The notes: generated by a model from the sequence alone, not told the origin. A stretch of 64,000 bases of DNA from Streptomyces tuirus (GCF_014701095.1 NZ_AP023439.1:2654001-2718000); one strand, 5' to 3'; shown: positions 32,256 through 41,773, counted from the first letter of the stretch. Translations and numbers: made by a program.

Positions 32256-32384
32256 CTTCGGCGCAACGGCACACAGTAGATTCGATCTTGACTGTCTACG
32301 GCGGGGGACTCGTGCAGGACCGAGGGGAAACGTGCAGGAGCGACACAACCGAGGAGCCGCGACCACCGAGGGGGGCTTAGCAGT

Positions 32385-33632
32385 ATGAGCCACGACTCCA
32401 CTGCCGCGCCGGAAGCCGCGGCCCGGAAACTTTCCGGGCGACGCCGCAAGGAGATCGTCGCGGTGCTGCTGTTCAGCGGCGGCCCCATCTTCGAGAGTTC
32501 CATACCGCTGTCGGTGTTCGGGGTTGACCGCCAGGACGCCGGCGTACCGCGCTACCGACTGCTGGTGTGCGGGGGCGAGGACGGCCCGCTACGGACCACA
32601 GGGGGCCTCGAACTCACCGCACCACATGGCCTGGAAGCGATCTCACGCGCGGGCACGGTCGTCGTACCGGCCTGGCGTTCGATCACTTCTCCGCCACCGG
32701 AGGAGGCGCTCGACGCGCTGCGCCGCGCCCACGAGGAGGGCGCCCGCATCGTCGGACTGTGCACCGGCGCCTTCGTCCTCGCGGCGGCGGGCCTGCTGGA
32801 CGGCCGCCCCGCGACCACCCACTGGATGTACGCACCGACGCTGGCCAAGCGCTATCCGTCGGTGCACGTGGACCCGCGTGAGCTGTTCGTCGACGACGGC
32901 GACGTGCTGACGTCGGCGGGCACGGCCGCGGGCATCGACCTGTGCCTGCACATCGTGCGCACGGACCACGGCAACGAGGCGGCCGGGGCCCTGGCCAGGC
33001 GGCTCGTCGTGCCGCCGCGCCGCAGCGGCGGGCAGGAGCGCTACCTCGACAGGTCTTTACCGGAGGAGATCGGCGCCGACCCGCTCGCCGAGGTCGTCGC
33101 CTGGGCGCTGGAGCACCTCCACGAACAGTTCGACGTGGAGACGCTGGCGGCACGGGCGTACATGAGCAGGCGTACGTTCGACCGCCGCTTCCGCTCGCTG
33201 ACCGGGAGCGCTCCGCTGCAGTGGCTGATCACACAGCGGGTCCTCCAGGCGCAGCGCCTGCTGGAGACGTCGGACTACTCGGTGGACGAGGTGGCGGGGC
33301 GCTGCGGCTTCCGGTCGCCGGTGGCCCTGCGCGGGCACTTCCGCCGCCAGCTGGGTTCGTCCCCGGCCGCGTACCGGGCGGCGTACCGGGCCCGGCGCCC
33401 GCAGGGCGAGCGGCCCCAGGAGACCGAGAGCGCGCCGGGCGGTCCCGGGCCCGGCATGCCGGGCCATCCGGGCCACGCGGGGCACCATCCGGGCCAGCCC
33501 GGCCAGGCACCCACCCCGCTGCACCCGGAACACCCGGTCCCGCTGCAGTCCCGCCGTACCGCGGCGGCGAGTGCGGTCGGCCAGTCGCCGGCCCTGTCGG
33601 CGAGCCTGCCCGGGCAGCGCAGCGCGCCCTGA
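32385..33632 (+). CDS. adpA: AdpA, master developmental regulator (AraC family, TTA codon; 415 aa)
   Basis: Pleiotropic activator of sporulation and secondary metabolism. N-terminal DJ-1/PfpI-like domain (about 20-195: VAVLLFSGGPIFESSIPLSV, RIVGLCTGAFVLAAAGLLDG, THWMYAPTL) and two AraC helix-turn-helices (about 240-330: RAYMSRRTFDRRFRS, GRCGFRSPVALRGHFRRQLG). Codon 225 (33057-33059) is TTA, in the hinge between domains, so translation depends on bldA tRNA-Leu(UAA), as in known adpA genes. The C-terminus is a Gly/Pro/His-rich tail. ATG 32385 after GGGGGGCTTAGC. Confidence 0.98.
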   Translation: MSHDSTAAPEAAARKLSGRRRKEIVAVLLFSGGPIFESSIPLSVFGVDRQDAGVPRYRLLVCGGEDGPLRTTGGLELTAPHGLEAISRAGTVVVPAWRSITSPPPEEALDALRRAHEEGARIVGLCTGAFVLAAAGLLDGRPATTHWMYAPTLAKRYPSVHVDPRELFVDDGDVLTSAGTAAGIDLCLHIVRTDHGNEAAGALARRLVVPPRRSGGQERYLDRSLPEEIGADPLAEVVAWALEHLHEQFDVETLAARAYMSRRTFDRRFRSLTGSAPLQWLITQRVLQAQRLLETSDYSVDEVAGRCGFRSPVALRGHFRRQLGSSPAAYRAAYRARRPQGERPQETESAPGGPGPGMPGHPGHAGHHPGQPGQAPTPLHPEHPVPLQSRRTAAASAVGQSPALSASLPGQRSAP

Positions 33633-33643
33633 CCCGGTAGCCG

Positions 33644-33676
33644 GGGCCCGCGGGGAGCATGTCTGCCCGCGGGCCC
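33644..33676 (+). terminator. Hairpin terminator of adpA
   Basis: 11-bp stem GGGCCCGCGGG / CCCGCGGGCCC, 11-nt loop, 11 nt after the adpA stop, followed by TTCG. Confidence 0.8.
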
Positions 33677-33734
33677 TTCGCCTTTCGCGGCACGGGCGGC
33701 CCGGCCGGTGGCGGCGGGCCGTAAGGTTAGACAC

Positions 33735-34337
33735 ATGAACGATCGCATGGTGTGGATCGACTGCGAGATGACCGGCCTCTCGCTGTCGGACGACGCGCTC
33801 ATCGAGGTGGCCGCCCTCGTGACCGACTCCGAGCTGAACGTGCTCGGCGAAGGCGTGGACATCGTCATCCGGCCGCCGGACCAGGCGCTGGAGACGATGC
33901 CGGACGTGGTGCGTCAGATGCACACCGCCTCCGGGCTGCTCGAGGAGCTCCCCGGCGGCACGACGCTGAAGGACGCCGAGGACCAGGTCCTCAGTTACGT
34001 GAGGGAGTTCGTCAAGGAGCCGGGCAAGGCCCCGCTCTGCGGGAACTCCGTCGGCACCGACCGCGGCTTCCTGCTGCGCGACATGGCGACGCTGGAGAGC
34101 TACCTCCACTACCGGATCGTCGACGTCTCGTCGATCAAGGAGCTGGCGCGCCGCTGGTACCCGCGGGCGTACTTCAACAGCCCGCAGAAGAGCGGCAACC
34201 ACCGCGCGCTCGCCGACATCCGCGAGTCGATCGCGGAGCTGCGGTACTACCGCGAGGTCCTGTTCGTCCCGCAGCCCGGGCCCGACTCGGACACCGCCCG
34301 GACGATCGCCGCGAAGCACGTCCTGCCTGCTCAGTAG
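33735..34337 (+). CDS. orn: Oligoribonuclease (200 aa)
   Basis: DEDDh 3'-5' exonuclease that clears 2-5-nt RNA and pGpG. Exo motifs: MVWIDCEMTGLSL (D8/E10), VRQMHTASGL, CGNSVGTDRGFL, and NHRALADIRESIAELRYYRE with the His-Asp pair. ATG 33735 (MNDRMVW) with AAGG upstream. In Streptomyces it sits next to adpA, as here; pGpG clearance connects it functionally to the c-di-GMP protein at 58.6 kb. Confidence 0.95.
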   Translation: MNDRMVWIDCEMTGLSLSDDALIEVAALVTDSELNVLGEGVDIVIRPPDQALETMPDVVRQMHTASGLLEELPGGTTLKDAEDQVLSYVREFVKEPGKAPLCGNSVGTDRGFLLRDMATLESYLHYRIVDVSSIKELARRWYPRAYFNSPQKSGNHRALADIRESIAELRYYREVLFVPQPGPDSDTARTIAAKHVLPAQ

Positions 34338-34453
34338 GCGGGACGGGGGGGGCCGTAGGGGGGCGCGGGGAAAGCCGGGCGCGAGCACCCCTTCGGACCC
34401 TGTACACTTTTTCTCGGCCGGTCGGGGACATCACTGATCTCCAAGCCGGTCAT

Positions 34454-34527
34454 GGTGGGTGTAGCTCAGCTGGTAGAGCACCTGGTTGTGGTCCAGGATG
34501 CCGCGGGTTCGAGTCCCGTCACTCACC
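34454..34527 (+). tRNA. tRNA-His (anticodon GTG)
   Basis: Seven-bp acceptor GTGGGTG / CACTCAC (one G-U) with the extra G-1 at 34454 facing C73, as required for histidine; D arm GCTCAGCTGGTAGAGC, anticodon loop containing TTGTGGT with GTG, T arm GCGGGTTCGAGTCCCGT. Confidence 0.96.
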
Positions 34528-34535
34528 CTCTGTAT

Positions 34536-34574
34536 AGAGGCCGGTGATCTGCGGAAACGCAGTCACCGGCCTCT
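34536..34574. terminator. Hairpin terminator after tRNA-His
   Basis: AGAGGCCGGTGA / TCACCGGCCTCT stem plus an inner CTGCG / CGCAG stem around GAAA, one bulged T, then TTT. The convergent gene ending at 34614 may also use it. Confidence 0.92.
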
Positions 34575-34613
34575 TTCGTCAGTCTGGTCCCTGCCACCTG
34601 ACCTCGGAGCCGA

Positions 34614-35093
34614 CTACCTCGGCATGACCATCCCCTGGTCCGTCACCTCGTAGCTCCGCAGGCACTCCAGGTACGCGGCCTCCGACAGGTCGTAAGGACC
34701 GCCGGCCTGCCTGTTGCAGTACTTGGACAGGATCTGGCTCTTCTGGGCAGGGGATACCCCGGCAGGCTCGTTGTTCCGCTGCTGGTTGTCCTGCGACTGG
34801 TCGTCCAACTGACCCTGCACCCACGGGCTGGGCGAAGAGGGCTCCGAGTTGTCGTCGGACCCGAGGACCGCACCCCCCAGGAAGAACGAACTCACGGCAA
34901 GGGCGACGACGCCGGCCCACAGGACCACCGGCCGCTTCCACCACGACTTCTCCATCGCCGCCAGGATGCGCTGGTACTGCGGGTCGCGCTCGTACTCGTC
35001 CCGCCAACCGTCCGGCGATCCCGCCGGGCCGGCCGCAGGAGCCCTGGACGGACGCGGGGGGAAGTCCGGGGGAAGGGACGACGAGTTCTCCAC
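34614..35093 (-). CDS. Single-pass membrane protein, hypothetical (159 aa)
   Basis: GTG 35093 with GAGGAG 6 nt upstream. A Pro-rich cytoplasmic N-terminus (VENSSSLPPDFPPRPSRAP), a basic segment WWKRP, one transmembrane helix VVLWAGVVALAVSSFFLGG (about 55-73), then an acidic, Ser/Gln/Asn-rich extracellular linker and a C-terminal globular part with two Cys (SKYCNRQAGG, YLECLRSYEV). No family recognised. Confidence 0.75.
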   Translation of the reverse strand: MENSSSLPPDFPPRPSRAPAAGPAGSPDGWRDEYERDPQYQRILAAMEKSWWKRPVVLWAGVVALAVSSFFLGGAVLGSDDNSEPSSPSPWVQGQLDDQSQDNQQRNNEPAGVSPAQKSQILSKYCNRQAGGPYDLSEAAYLECLRSYEVTDQGMVMPR

Positions 35094-35314
35094 CGCAAGC
35101 TCCTCAAGCCCTGACCGGCAGCCAGTTCGCGCACAGTAAGTCGGGGGCACAGGGTAACCACGAGGCGTCCACGGCTTCTACACGCAAGACCCAACCGTGA
35201 TCTGCACCTGAGTCACGCCCCGCACCTGCAGGGATGGCTGACGTGTTCACAGCCCGCGTGTTTCCAGCGTGCCGGTCGAGGGCGCGTCCGCGGGCCGGGG
35301 CTACCGTCGGCGGC

Positions 35315-36505
35315 ATGGACGGTTCACGCCCGGGATGGCGCGCGTGTGTGCTCAGCGGGGCGGTCTTCGCCGTCTGCATGGCCGGCACCACACTGCCGAC
35401 TCCCCTGTATCCCCTCTACCAGGACAAGTTCGGCTTCTCCGAGCTGACGGTCACCGTGGTCTACGCCCTGTACGCCTTCGCGGTGATCGGTGTGCTGCTG
35501 CTGGTCGGCAACGCCTCGGACGCCGTGGGCAGGCGCCCGGTGCTGCTGTGCGGCCTGGGCTTCGCCGCGCTGAGCGCCGTCTGCTTCCTGTGCGCCACCG
35601 GGCTCGGCTGGCTCTACGCGGGACGGCTGCTGTCGGGGCTGTCCGCCGGGCTGTTCACCGGCGCCGCCACGGCGTATGTGATGGAGCTGGCGCCCGAGGG
35701 CGGTGCCTCACGGGCCACGTTCGTGGCGACGGCCGCCAACATGGGCGGCCTGGGCTGCGGTCCGCTGCTCTCCGGGCTGCTCGCGCAGTATGCCTCCTGG
35801 CCGCTGTACCTGCCGTTCGTCACCCACCTCGCACTGGTGGCCGCCTCGGCCGCCGTCCTGCTGCGGCTCGCGGAGACGGTCCGGGAGCGGCAGCCGCTGC
35901 GCACCGTACGCCCGCAGCGCCCTGTTCTGCCCCCGCAGGTGCGCGCGGTGTTCGGCCCCGCGGCCACCGCCTCCTTCGTCGGGTTCGCGCTGTTCGGGGT
36001 GTTCACCTCCGTCAGCCCGGCCTTCCTCGTGGAGTCCCTGGACGTCGACGACCACGCCGTGAGCGGGCTGATCGTCGCGCTTGCGTTCTTCGCGTCAACC
36101 GCCGGGCAACTGGCGGTCGGCCGGGTCGGCGTACGGCGGTCCCTGCCGCTGGGCTGCGCCGGGCTCCTCGCCGGGCTCGCGCTGCTCGCCGGTGCGCTGC
36201 GGTGGGACCAGATGGCCCTGCTGGTCGCCAGCGCGCTCGTCGGCGGAATCGGCCAGGGCCTGGCGTTCCGCGGCGCCCTGTCCGACGTGGCCGGGGCCTC
36301 GCCCGAACATCAGCGGGCGGCGGTGATCTCGACGCTGTTCGTGGTGGCCTACACGGGCATCTCCGTCCCGGTGATCGGCGTCGGCCTGCTGACCGAGACG
36401 ATCGGCCTGGAGGGGGCGGGTCTGGTGTTCATCGCCTGCATGGCCGTCCTGGTCGTGACGGCGGCGGTGTACCTGCTGCGACGACCGGAGCGGGCTCGGG
36501 TGTGA
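35315..36505 (+). CDS. MFS transporter (396 aa)
   Basis: Twelve membrane segments of a major facilitator drug/sugar exporter type. Motif A between TM2 and TM3 reads GNASDAVGRRPVLLCG; TM1 starts CVLSGAVFAVCMAGTTLPTP and the C-half contains LGCAGLLAGLALLAGAL. ATG 35315 has no visible ribosome-binding site and may be read as a nearly leaderless mRNA. Substrate unknown. A 40-bp tandem repeat begins about 55 nt after its stop. Confidence 0.85.
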   Translation: MDGSRPGWRACVLSGAVFAVCMAGTTLPTPLYPLYQDKFGFSELTVTVVYALYAFAVIGVLLLVGNASDAVGRRPVLLCGLGFAALSAVCFLCATGLGWLYAGRLLSGLSAGLFTGAATAYVMELAPEGGASRATFVATAANMGGLGCGPLLSGLLAQYASWPLYLPFVTHLALVAASAAVLLRLAETVRERQPLRTVRPQRPVLPPQVRAVFGPAATASFVGFALFGVFTSVSPAFLVESLDVDDHAVSGLIVALAFFASTAGQLAVGRVGVRRSLPLGCAGLLAGLALLAGALRWDQMALLVASALVGGIGQGLAFRGALSDVAGASPEHQRAAVISTLFVVAYTGISVPVIGVGLLTETIGLEGAGLVFIACMAVLVVTAAVYLLRRPERARV

Positions 36506-36560
36506 AGGCGTGAAGGTGTGAGGTCGTGGGGCCGTGAGGGCCGGGGGCCGTGGGGCCGTG

Positions 36561-36696
36561 AAGCCGTGCGGGCGTAGGACCGTGAAGCCCGGGGGCCGTG
36601 AAGCCGTGCGGGCGTAGGACCGTGAAGCCCGGGGGCCGTGAAGCCGTGCGGGCGTAGGACCGTGAAGCCCGGGGGCCGTGAAGCCGTGCGGGCGTG
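36561..36696 (+). repeat. 40-bp tandem repeat behind the MFS gene, about 3.4 copies
   Basis: The exact unit starting AAGCCGTGCGGGCGTAGGAC repeats at 36561, 36601, 36641 and partly 36681. The preceding 50 nt (GTGTGAAGGCGTGAAGGTGTG) looks like an older, diverged form seeded at the MFS stop. The remaining gap to 36931 has one weak 57-codon GTG frame (36728-36901), which I do not call. Confidence 0.97.
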
Positions 36697-36931
36697 GGGC
36701 CCCCGCCGGGCCCCTGCCCGGGCGCGGGTGGTTCGACTGCATGTTCCTCTGCCGCGGGCCGTCAGCCCCTCCCGGCGCCGGGGTGCACGAGCCGAGACGG
36801 ACCTCCGGGAGGCGGTGCGGAACCGGCTGTTCGTCGCCGACGGCCTGGACATCCCGCGGCGCCGGCCCGGACTGGGCCCGCAAGGCGGCGTCACGCCGTA
36901 GCCGACTCCCGCGCGCCCGTGGGCCGTTGCG

Positions 36932-37987
36932 TCACGACGACGACCGCGTCACCAGCTCCGTGGCCAGGACCATCTGCCGGCGCTCCAGGCCCCGGGACGC
37001 CAGCGGACGGCGGTCGGCGACCTCGGTGAGCAGGAGGTCTGTCATCCGGCGGCCCATCTCCTCGATGGGCTGGCGGACGCTGGTCAGCGGCGGTTCCATG
37101 TGGCGGGCGATGGCGGAGTCGTCGTAGCCGACGAGCGCCACGTCCTCCGGGATGCGGCGGCCCGCCTCGCGCAGCGCCCGGCGGGCGCCGGACGCGGTGA
37201 CGTCGGAGGCGGCGAAGACGGCGTCGATGTCGGGGTGGCGCTCCAGCAGGGCCGCCATGGCCCGGTGTCCGCCCTCCTCCGTGAAGTCCCCCGCCTCGAT
37301 CAGCCCCTCGTCCACCCCGAGGCCGGCGTCACTCACGGCCTCGCGGTAGCCGTCGACACGGCGCTGGGCACCGTAGACGTCGAGGCGGCCGGTGATGTGG
37401 GCCACCCGGCGCCGGCCCCGGGACAGCAGATGCTCGACAGCCTGGCGGGCGCCGCCGTAGTTGTCCGAGTCGACCGACGGCAGCGTCTCCGCCGACGAGC
37501 GCGGGCCGCTGATCACCGCCGGGATCTCCAGCTGGGCCAGCAGGTCGGGCAGCGGGTCGTCCGCGTGCACCGAGACCAGCAGGACGCCGTCCACGCGGTG
37601 GGCCGCCAGGTACTGGGCGAGGCGGGCGCGCTCCCGGTCGTTGCCCGCGAAGATCAGCAGCAGCTGCATCTCCGTGTCGGACAGCGCCGACCCGACGCCC
37701 TTCAGCATGTCCGAGAAGTACGGCTCCGCGAAGAACCGGGTCTCCGGCTCGGGGACGACCAGCGCGATCGCGTCCGTGCGGTTGGCGGCCAGGGCGCGGG
37801 CCGCGGTGTTGGGGACGTAGCCGAGCTCAGCGACCGCCGCCTCGACGGCCGCGCGGGTCGCGTCGCTGACCCGGGGCGAGCCGTTGATCACCCGCGAGAC
37901 GGTGCCGCGACCGACACCGGCGCGCGCCGCCACCTCTTCGAGGGTGGGCCGGCCACCACTTCGGCCCCGCGCTCCGTGGGTTGCCAT
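36932..37987 (-). CDS. cebR: CebR, LacI-family cellobiose repressor (351 aa)
   Basis: N-terminal LacI helix-turn-helix (TLEEVAARAGVGRGTVSRVI, about 15-40) with hinge YVPNTAARALAANR, then the periplasmic-binding-like effector domain (AIALVVPEPETRFFAEPYFS, VDGVLLVSVH, DNYGGARQAVEHLL, VFAASDVTASGARRALRE). ATG 37987 with GGAAGG 9 nt upstream. Divergent from cebEFG-bglC and flanked by a TGGGAGCGCTCCCA operator, the arrangement known for the cellobiose/cellotriose regulator. Confidence 0.92.
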   Translation of the reverse strand: MATHGARGRSGGRPTLEEVAARAGVGRGTVSRVINGSPRVSDATRAAVEAAVAELGYVPNTAARALAANRTDAIALVVPEPETRFFAEPYFSDMLKGVGSALSDTEMQLLLIFAGNDRERARLAQYLAAHRVDGVLLVSVHADDPLPDLLAQLEIPAVISGPRSSAETLPSVDSDNYGGARQAVEHLLSRGRRRVAHITGRLDVYGAQRRVDGYREAVSDAGLGVDEGLIEAGDFTEEGGHRAMAALLERHPDIDAVFAASDVTASGARRALREAGRRIPEDVALVGYDDSAIARHMEPPLTSVRQPIEEMGRRMTDLLLTEVADRRPLASRGLERRQMVLATELVTRSSS

Positions 37988-38223
37988 GGGCTCCGCCTTC
38001 CCGTCCACACCCGCACTCTGCGACTGGCCTGGAATTTAACAGGCTCGTCAGCCCTGTGATTGCCGCCGAGGGCCCACCGCCCCCGGCCTTCCACTTCGGC
38101 CGGAGGGACCGGTACGAGCGACGTCCGGACCGGCTTGATATCGCTGTCCCCGGCCTCAATCGGGCCCGTACCGGGTCCAGTTAACGGGCCTATAACTGAA
38201 CGCATCTCCCTCTGTCCGGTCCC

Positions 38224-38252
38224 TTGACACCCCCGCCGGGACCGGGGACTCT
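38224..38252 (+). promoter_or_regulatory. Candidate promoter of cebEFG
   Basis: TTGACA at 38224-38229, 17-nt spacer, then GACTCT (a weak -10). The CebR operator begins 15 nt downstream, so a bound repressor would block initiation. The 409-nt cebR-cebE gap holds no other gene. Confidence 0.45.
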
Positions 38253-38267
38253 TCAACACATCACTGG

Positions 38268-38281
38268 TGGGAGCGCTCCCA
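38268..38281. promoter_or_regulatory. CebR operator of cebE
   Basis: TGGGAGCGCTCCCA, the perfect 14-bp CebR palindrome, 115 nt before the cebE start. Confidence 0.95.
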
Positions 38282-38396
38282 CACTACCTGACACATACAC
38301 AACCCGCACGTTCCCCGCCCGAGCCTTAAGCGCGTAAAACGGTCCGACAATGCAGTTGGCCGGGGGGTCGGCACGTCAGGGCAACAGGAGGACGAC

Positions 38397-39719
38397 ATGC
38401 GAGCACGCATCCGAACCGCCCGCAAGGCGATGGTCGTCGCGGCCGTCGCGTCGCTGGGCGCCGGGCTGCTGGCCGGCTGTGCCGACGACGGCGGAAGCGA
38501 CGGCTCCGGTTCGTCGGGCGACGGCAAGGGCAAGACGACGATCACCCTGGGGCTCTTCGGCACCATGGGCTTCAAGGAAGCCGGTCTCTACGCCGAGTAC
38601 GAGAAGCTCAACCCCAAGATCAAGATCGCTGAGAACGTCGTCGAGCGCAACGAGAACTACTACCCCGCGCTGCTGAACCACCTGACCACCAACAGCGGTC
38701 TGCAGGACGTGCAGGCCGTCGAGGTCGGCAACATCGCCGAGATCGTGAACACTCAGGCGGCCAAGCTCGAGGACCTCTCCAAGATTTCGGGAGTGAGCAA
38801 GAGCAACTGGCTGGAGTGGAAGTGGCAGCAGGCCACGACCAAGGACGGTCAGACGATCGGCCTCGGCACGGACGTCGGTCCGATGGCGATCTGCTACCGC
38901 ACGGACATGTTCAAGCAGGCCGGTCTCCCCACCGACCCGGCGGAGGTCGCCAAGCTGTGGGCGGGCGACTGGTCCAAGCTCGTGGCGACCGGTGAGCGGT
39001 ACCAGAAGAAGGCGCCCCAGGGCACGACGTTCATGGACTCCCCCGGCGGTCTGCTCAACGCGATCCTGAGCAGCGAGGAGGAGAAGTTCTACGACTCCTC
39101 CGGCAAGGTCATTTACAAGTCGAACCCGGCCGTCAAGAACGCGTTCGACCTGACCGCCGAGGCCGCCGAGAAGAAGCTGCTCGGCGCCCAGACACAGTTC
39201 CAGCCTGCCTGGGACCAGACGATCGCCAACAACAAGTTCGCCGCGATGGCCTGCCCGCCTTGGATGCTGGGCTACATCAAGGGCAAGTCGCAGCCGGACG
39301 CCAAGGGCAAGTGGAACGTGGCGGTGGCGCCCAAGTCCGGTAACTGGGGCGGCAGTTTCCTCTCCGTGCCGAAGAGCGGCAAGAACGTCGAAGAGGCCAA
39401 GAAGCTGGTCGCGTGGCTGACCGCGCCCGAGCAGCAGGCGAAGCTGTTCAAGGTGCAGGGCAGCTTCCCGAGCGCGCAGGCCGCCTACGACAGCCCCGAA
39501 GTCACCGGCGCGAAGAACGACATGACCGCTGACGCCCCGATCGGCAAGATCTTCTCCGAGGCTGCCAAGCAGATCCCCGTGCAGGTGATCGGCCCGAAGG
39601 ACCAGATCATCCAGCAGGGCCTGACCGACAACGGCGTCATCCTCGTCACGAAGGGCAAGTCCGCCGAGGAGGCCTGGAAGACGGCGACGAAGACCATCGA
39701 CAACAACCTGGACCAGTGA
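38397..39719 (+). CDS. cebE: CebE, cello-oligosaccharide-binding lipoprotein (440 aa)
   Basis: Extracellular solute-binding protein family 1. Signal peptide with lipobox GLLAGC (lipidated Cys 28), then a Ser/Gly linker (about 30-43) and the ligand-binding lobes: GTMGFKEAGLYAEYEKLNP, GLGTDVGPMAICYRTDMFKQ, WDQTIANNKFAAMACPPW, GGSFLSVPKSGKNVEEAKKL. ATG 38397 after AGGAGG. Delivers cellobiose/cellotriose to CebFG; downstream of a perfect CebR operator. cebF starts in GTGA overlap with its stop. Confidence 0.92.
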   Translation: MRARIRTARKAMVVAAVASLGAGLLAGCADDGGSDGSGSSGDGKGKTTITLGLFGTMGFKEAGLYAEYEKLNPKIKIAENVVERNENYYPALLNHLTTNSGLQDVQAVEVGNIAEIVNTQAAKLEDLSKISGVSKSNWLEWKWQQATTKDGQTIGLGTDVGPMAICYRTDMFKQAGLPTDPAEVAKLWAGDWSKLVATGERYQKKAPQGTTFMDSPGGLLNAILSSEEEKFYDSSGKVIYKSNPAVKNAFDLTAEAAEKKLLGAQTQFQPAWDQTIANNKFAAMACPPWMLGYIKGKSQPDAKGKWNVAVAPKSGNWGGSFLSVPKSGKNVEEAKKLVAWLTAPEQQAKLFKVQGSFPSAQAAYDSPEVTGAKNDMTADAPIGKIFSEAAKQIPVQVIGPKDQIIQQGLTDNGVILVTKGKSAEEAWKTATKTIDNNLDQ

Positions 39720-40753
39720 CCCGGATGGCCACCCGTCACGACACCGCCGCGCCCCCCGCCAAGGAGGGGGGCGCGGCCCCGGGCCGCCCGCCCGCGGCCG
39801 GCCTCCCCGAAAAGGAGCAGCGGCGGCGCGCGCGGCTGTCCCGCCGCTGGCAGCGGGACGTGCGCTGGAGCCCGTACGCGTTCGTCTCCCCGTTCTTCCT
39901 GTTGTTCCTCGCCTTCGGTCTGTTCCCGCTGATCTACACGGGCTGGGCCTCGCTGCACCAGGTCGAGCTGACCGCGCCGACCGACATGGACTGGGTGGGG
40001 CTGCGCAACTACACCCGGATCTTCGACGACGACTTCTTCTGGAACGCGGCGAAGAACACCCTGACCATCGGCATCATCTCCACGGTTCCGCAGCTGCTGA
40101 TGGCGATGGGCATCGCCCACATCCTCAACTACAAGCTGCGTGCCTCGACCTTCTACCGGGTCGCGATGCTGGCGCCGTACGCCACCTCGATCGCCGCCGC
40201 CTCGCTGGTGTTCGTGCTGCTCTTCGGCCGTGACTACGGCATGATCAACTGGGCGCTGGACTTCATCGGGATCGATCCGGTCGACTGGCAGGGCGACAAG
40301 TGGCCCTCGCAGATCGCCGTCTCGTCGATCATCATCTGGCGCTGGACCGGGTACAACGCGCTCATCTATCTGGCCGCGATGCAGGCGATTCCGCAGGACC
40401 TGTACGAGTCGGCGGCGCTGGACGGGGCCAACCGCTGGCAGCAGTTCTTTCACGTCACGCTGCCGTCGCTGCGTCCGACGATCCTGTTCACCGTGGTCGT
40501 GTCGACGATCGGGGCAAGTCAGGTCTTCGGTGAACCGCTGCTGTTCGACGCCAACAAGGGCGCGTCCGGCGGCGCGGAGCACCAGTTCCAGACGCTCGGG
40601 CTGTACCTGTACGAGCAGGGCTGGGTCAACCAGCACCTGGGCCGCGCCTCAGCGATCGCCTGGACGATGTTCCTCATCCTGATCGTCATCGGCATCGTCA
40701 ACTTCGTCATCTCGCGCCGGCTGCGCGCCAGTAGTGAGGAGTTCCGGCCGTGA
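39716..40753 (+). CDS. cebF: CebF, sugar ABC transporter permease (345 aa)
   Basis: MalF-type inner membrane permease. Pro/Ala-rich N-terminus, six membrane segments beginning YAFVSPFFLLFLAFGLFPL, and the EAA loop EAA-like YESAALDGANRWQQFFHVTLP (cited in part: ESAALDGANRWQQF) that contacts the shared ATPase. GTG 39716 overlaps the cebE stop (GTGA); ATG 39725 is an alternative. No ATPase gene lies in the operon; Streptomyces uses the shared MsiK encoded elsewhere. Confidence 0.9.
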   Translation: MTRMATRHDTAAPPAKEGGAAPGRPPAAGLPEKEQRRRARLSRRWQRDVRWSPYAFVSPFFLLFLAFGLFPLIYTGWASLHQVELTAPTDMDWVGLRNYTRIFDDDFFWNAAKNTLTIGIISTVPQLLMAMGIAHILNYKLRASTFYRVAMLAPYATSIAAASLVFVLLFGRDYGMINWALDFIGIDPVDWQGDKWPSQIAVSSIIIWRWTGYNALIYLAAMQAIPQDLYESAALDGANRWQQFFHVTLPSLRPTILFTVVVSTIGASQVFGEPLLFDANKGASGGAEHQFQTLGLYLYEQGWVNQHLGRASAIAWTMFLILIVIGIVNFVISRRLRASSEEFRP

Positions 40754-41655
40754 CGACTACTGTGACGCCCCCCGAGACCGAGCCCGCCAAGGTGACCAAG
40801 CCTCCGCGCCTGCCGAAGTCCGCTCGGGCCGGCGGGCAACTGCACGGCGGCCCCGTCGCGTACGCGATCCTCGTCGTGTTCACCATCGTGTCGCTGTTCC
40901 CGCTGGTGTGGACGGCGATCGCCGCCTCGCGCGACAACCAGCGCCTGGCGCAGACCCCGCCGCCCTTCTGGTTCGGCTCCAACCTCTTCAACAATCTGGA
41001 GATCGCCTGGAAGGACGCCAATCTGGGTGAGGCGTTCCTCAACACCACGCTGGTGGCCGGAATCTCGGCGCTCACCATCGTCTGCTTGTCGACGATCGCC
41101 GGGTTCGCCTTCGCCAAGCTGCGCTTCAGGGGCCGCAACGCGATGATGCTGATCGTGATCGGCACGATGATGGTGCCGCCGCAGCTGAGTGTGATCCCGC
41201 TGTACATGATGGTCGCCAAGCTGGACTGGACCGACCAGCTCCAGGCGGTGATCTTCCCGTCGCTGGTGAGCGCGTTCGGCGTGTTCTTCATGCGGCAGTA
41301 CCTGATCCAGGCGCTGCCGGACGAGATCATCGAGGCCGCCCGCGTCGACGGGGCGAGCAGCTGGCGTGTGGTGTGGCACGTGGTGTTTCCCACCGCGCGG
41401 CCCGCGATGGCCGTACTGGGCATGCTGATGTTCGTACAGACCTGGAACGACTTCCTGTGGCCGTTCCTGGTGCTGACGCAGACCGGCAGCCCGACCGTGC
41501 AGGTCGCCGTCGCGGGCCTGGGCCGCGGCTACACCCCCGACCAGTCCCTGATCATGGCGGGCGCGCTGCTGGGCACGCTGCCGCTGCTGCTGGTCTTCGC
41601 GATCTTCGGCAAGCAGATCGTGGGCGGCATCATGCAGGGCGCCGTCAAGGGCTGA
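40750..41655 (+). CDS. cebG: CebG, sugar ABC transporter permease (301 aa)
   Basis: MalG-type partner of CebF. Six membrane segments ([20 protein letters not shown] first), and the EAA loop [21 protein letters not shown] (cited in part: [14 protein letters not shown]) near residue 200. Ends [17 protein letters not shown], the normal MalG tail. GTG 40750 overlaps the cebF stop (GTGA). The intergenic run to bglC is pyrimidine-rich (41690-41760). Confidence 0.92.
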   Translation: MTTTVTPPETEPAKVTKPPRLPKSARAGGQLHGGPVAYAILVVFTIVSLFPLVWTAIAASRDNQRLAQTPPPFWFGSNLFNNLEIAWKDANLGEAFLNTTLVAGISALTIVCLSTIAGFAFAKLRFRGRNAMMLIVIGTMMVPPQLSVIPLYMMVAKLDWTDQLQAVIFPSLVSAFGVFFMRQYLIQALPDEIIEAARVDGASSWRVVWHVVFPTARPAMAVLGMLMFVQTWNDFLWPFLVLTQTGSPTVQVAVAGLGRGYTPDQSLIMAGALLGTLPLLLVFAIFGKQIVGGIMQGAVKG

Positions 41656-41773
41656 TCCTTCCCAGGGGGCCGGGTCAGCGCTGCTCCGGCCCCTCTTCTC
41701 CCCTCCGCCTTCTCTCTCTTCTTTCCTCTCCTCCCCCTCTTGCCGTTTCATCTCCGGTCTTCTCGACGCCCTT

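Noticed and set aside
36728..36901. 57-codon GTG frame after the MFS repeat
   Set aside because: Codon bias is fair at the 3' half but no ribosome-binding site and the 5' part is repeat-derived.
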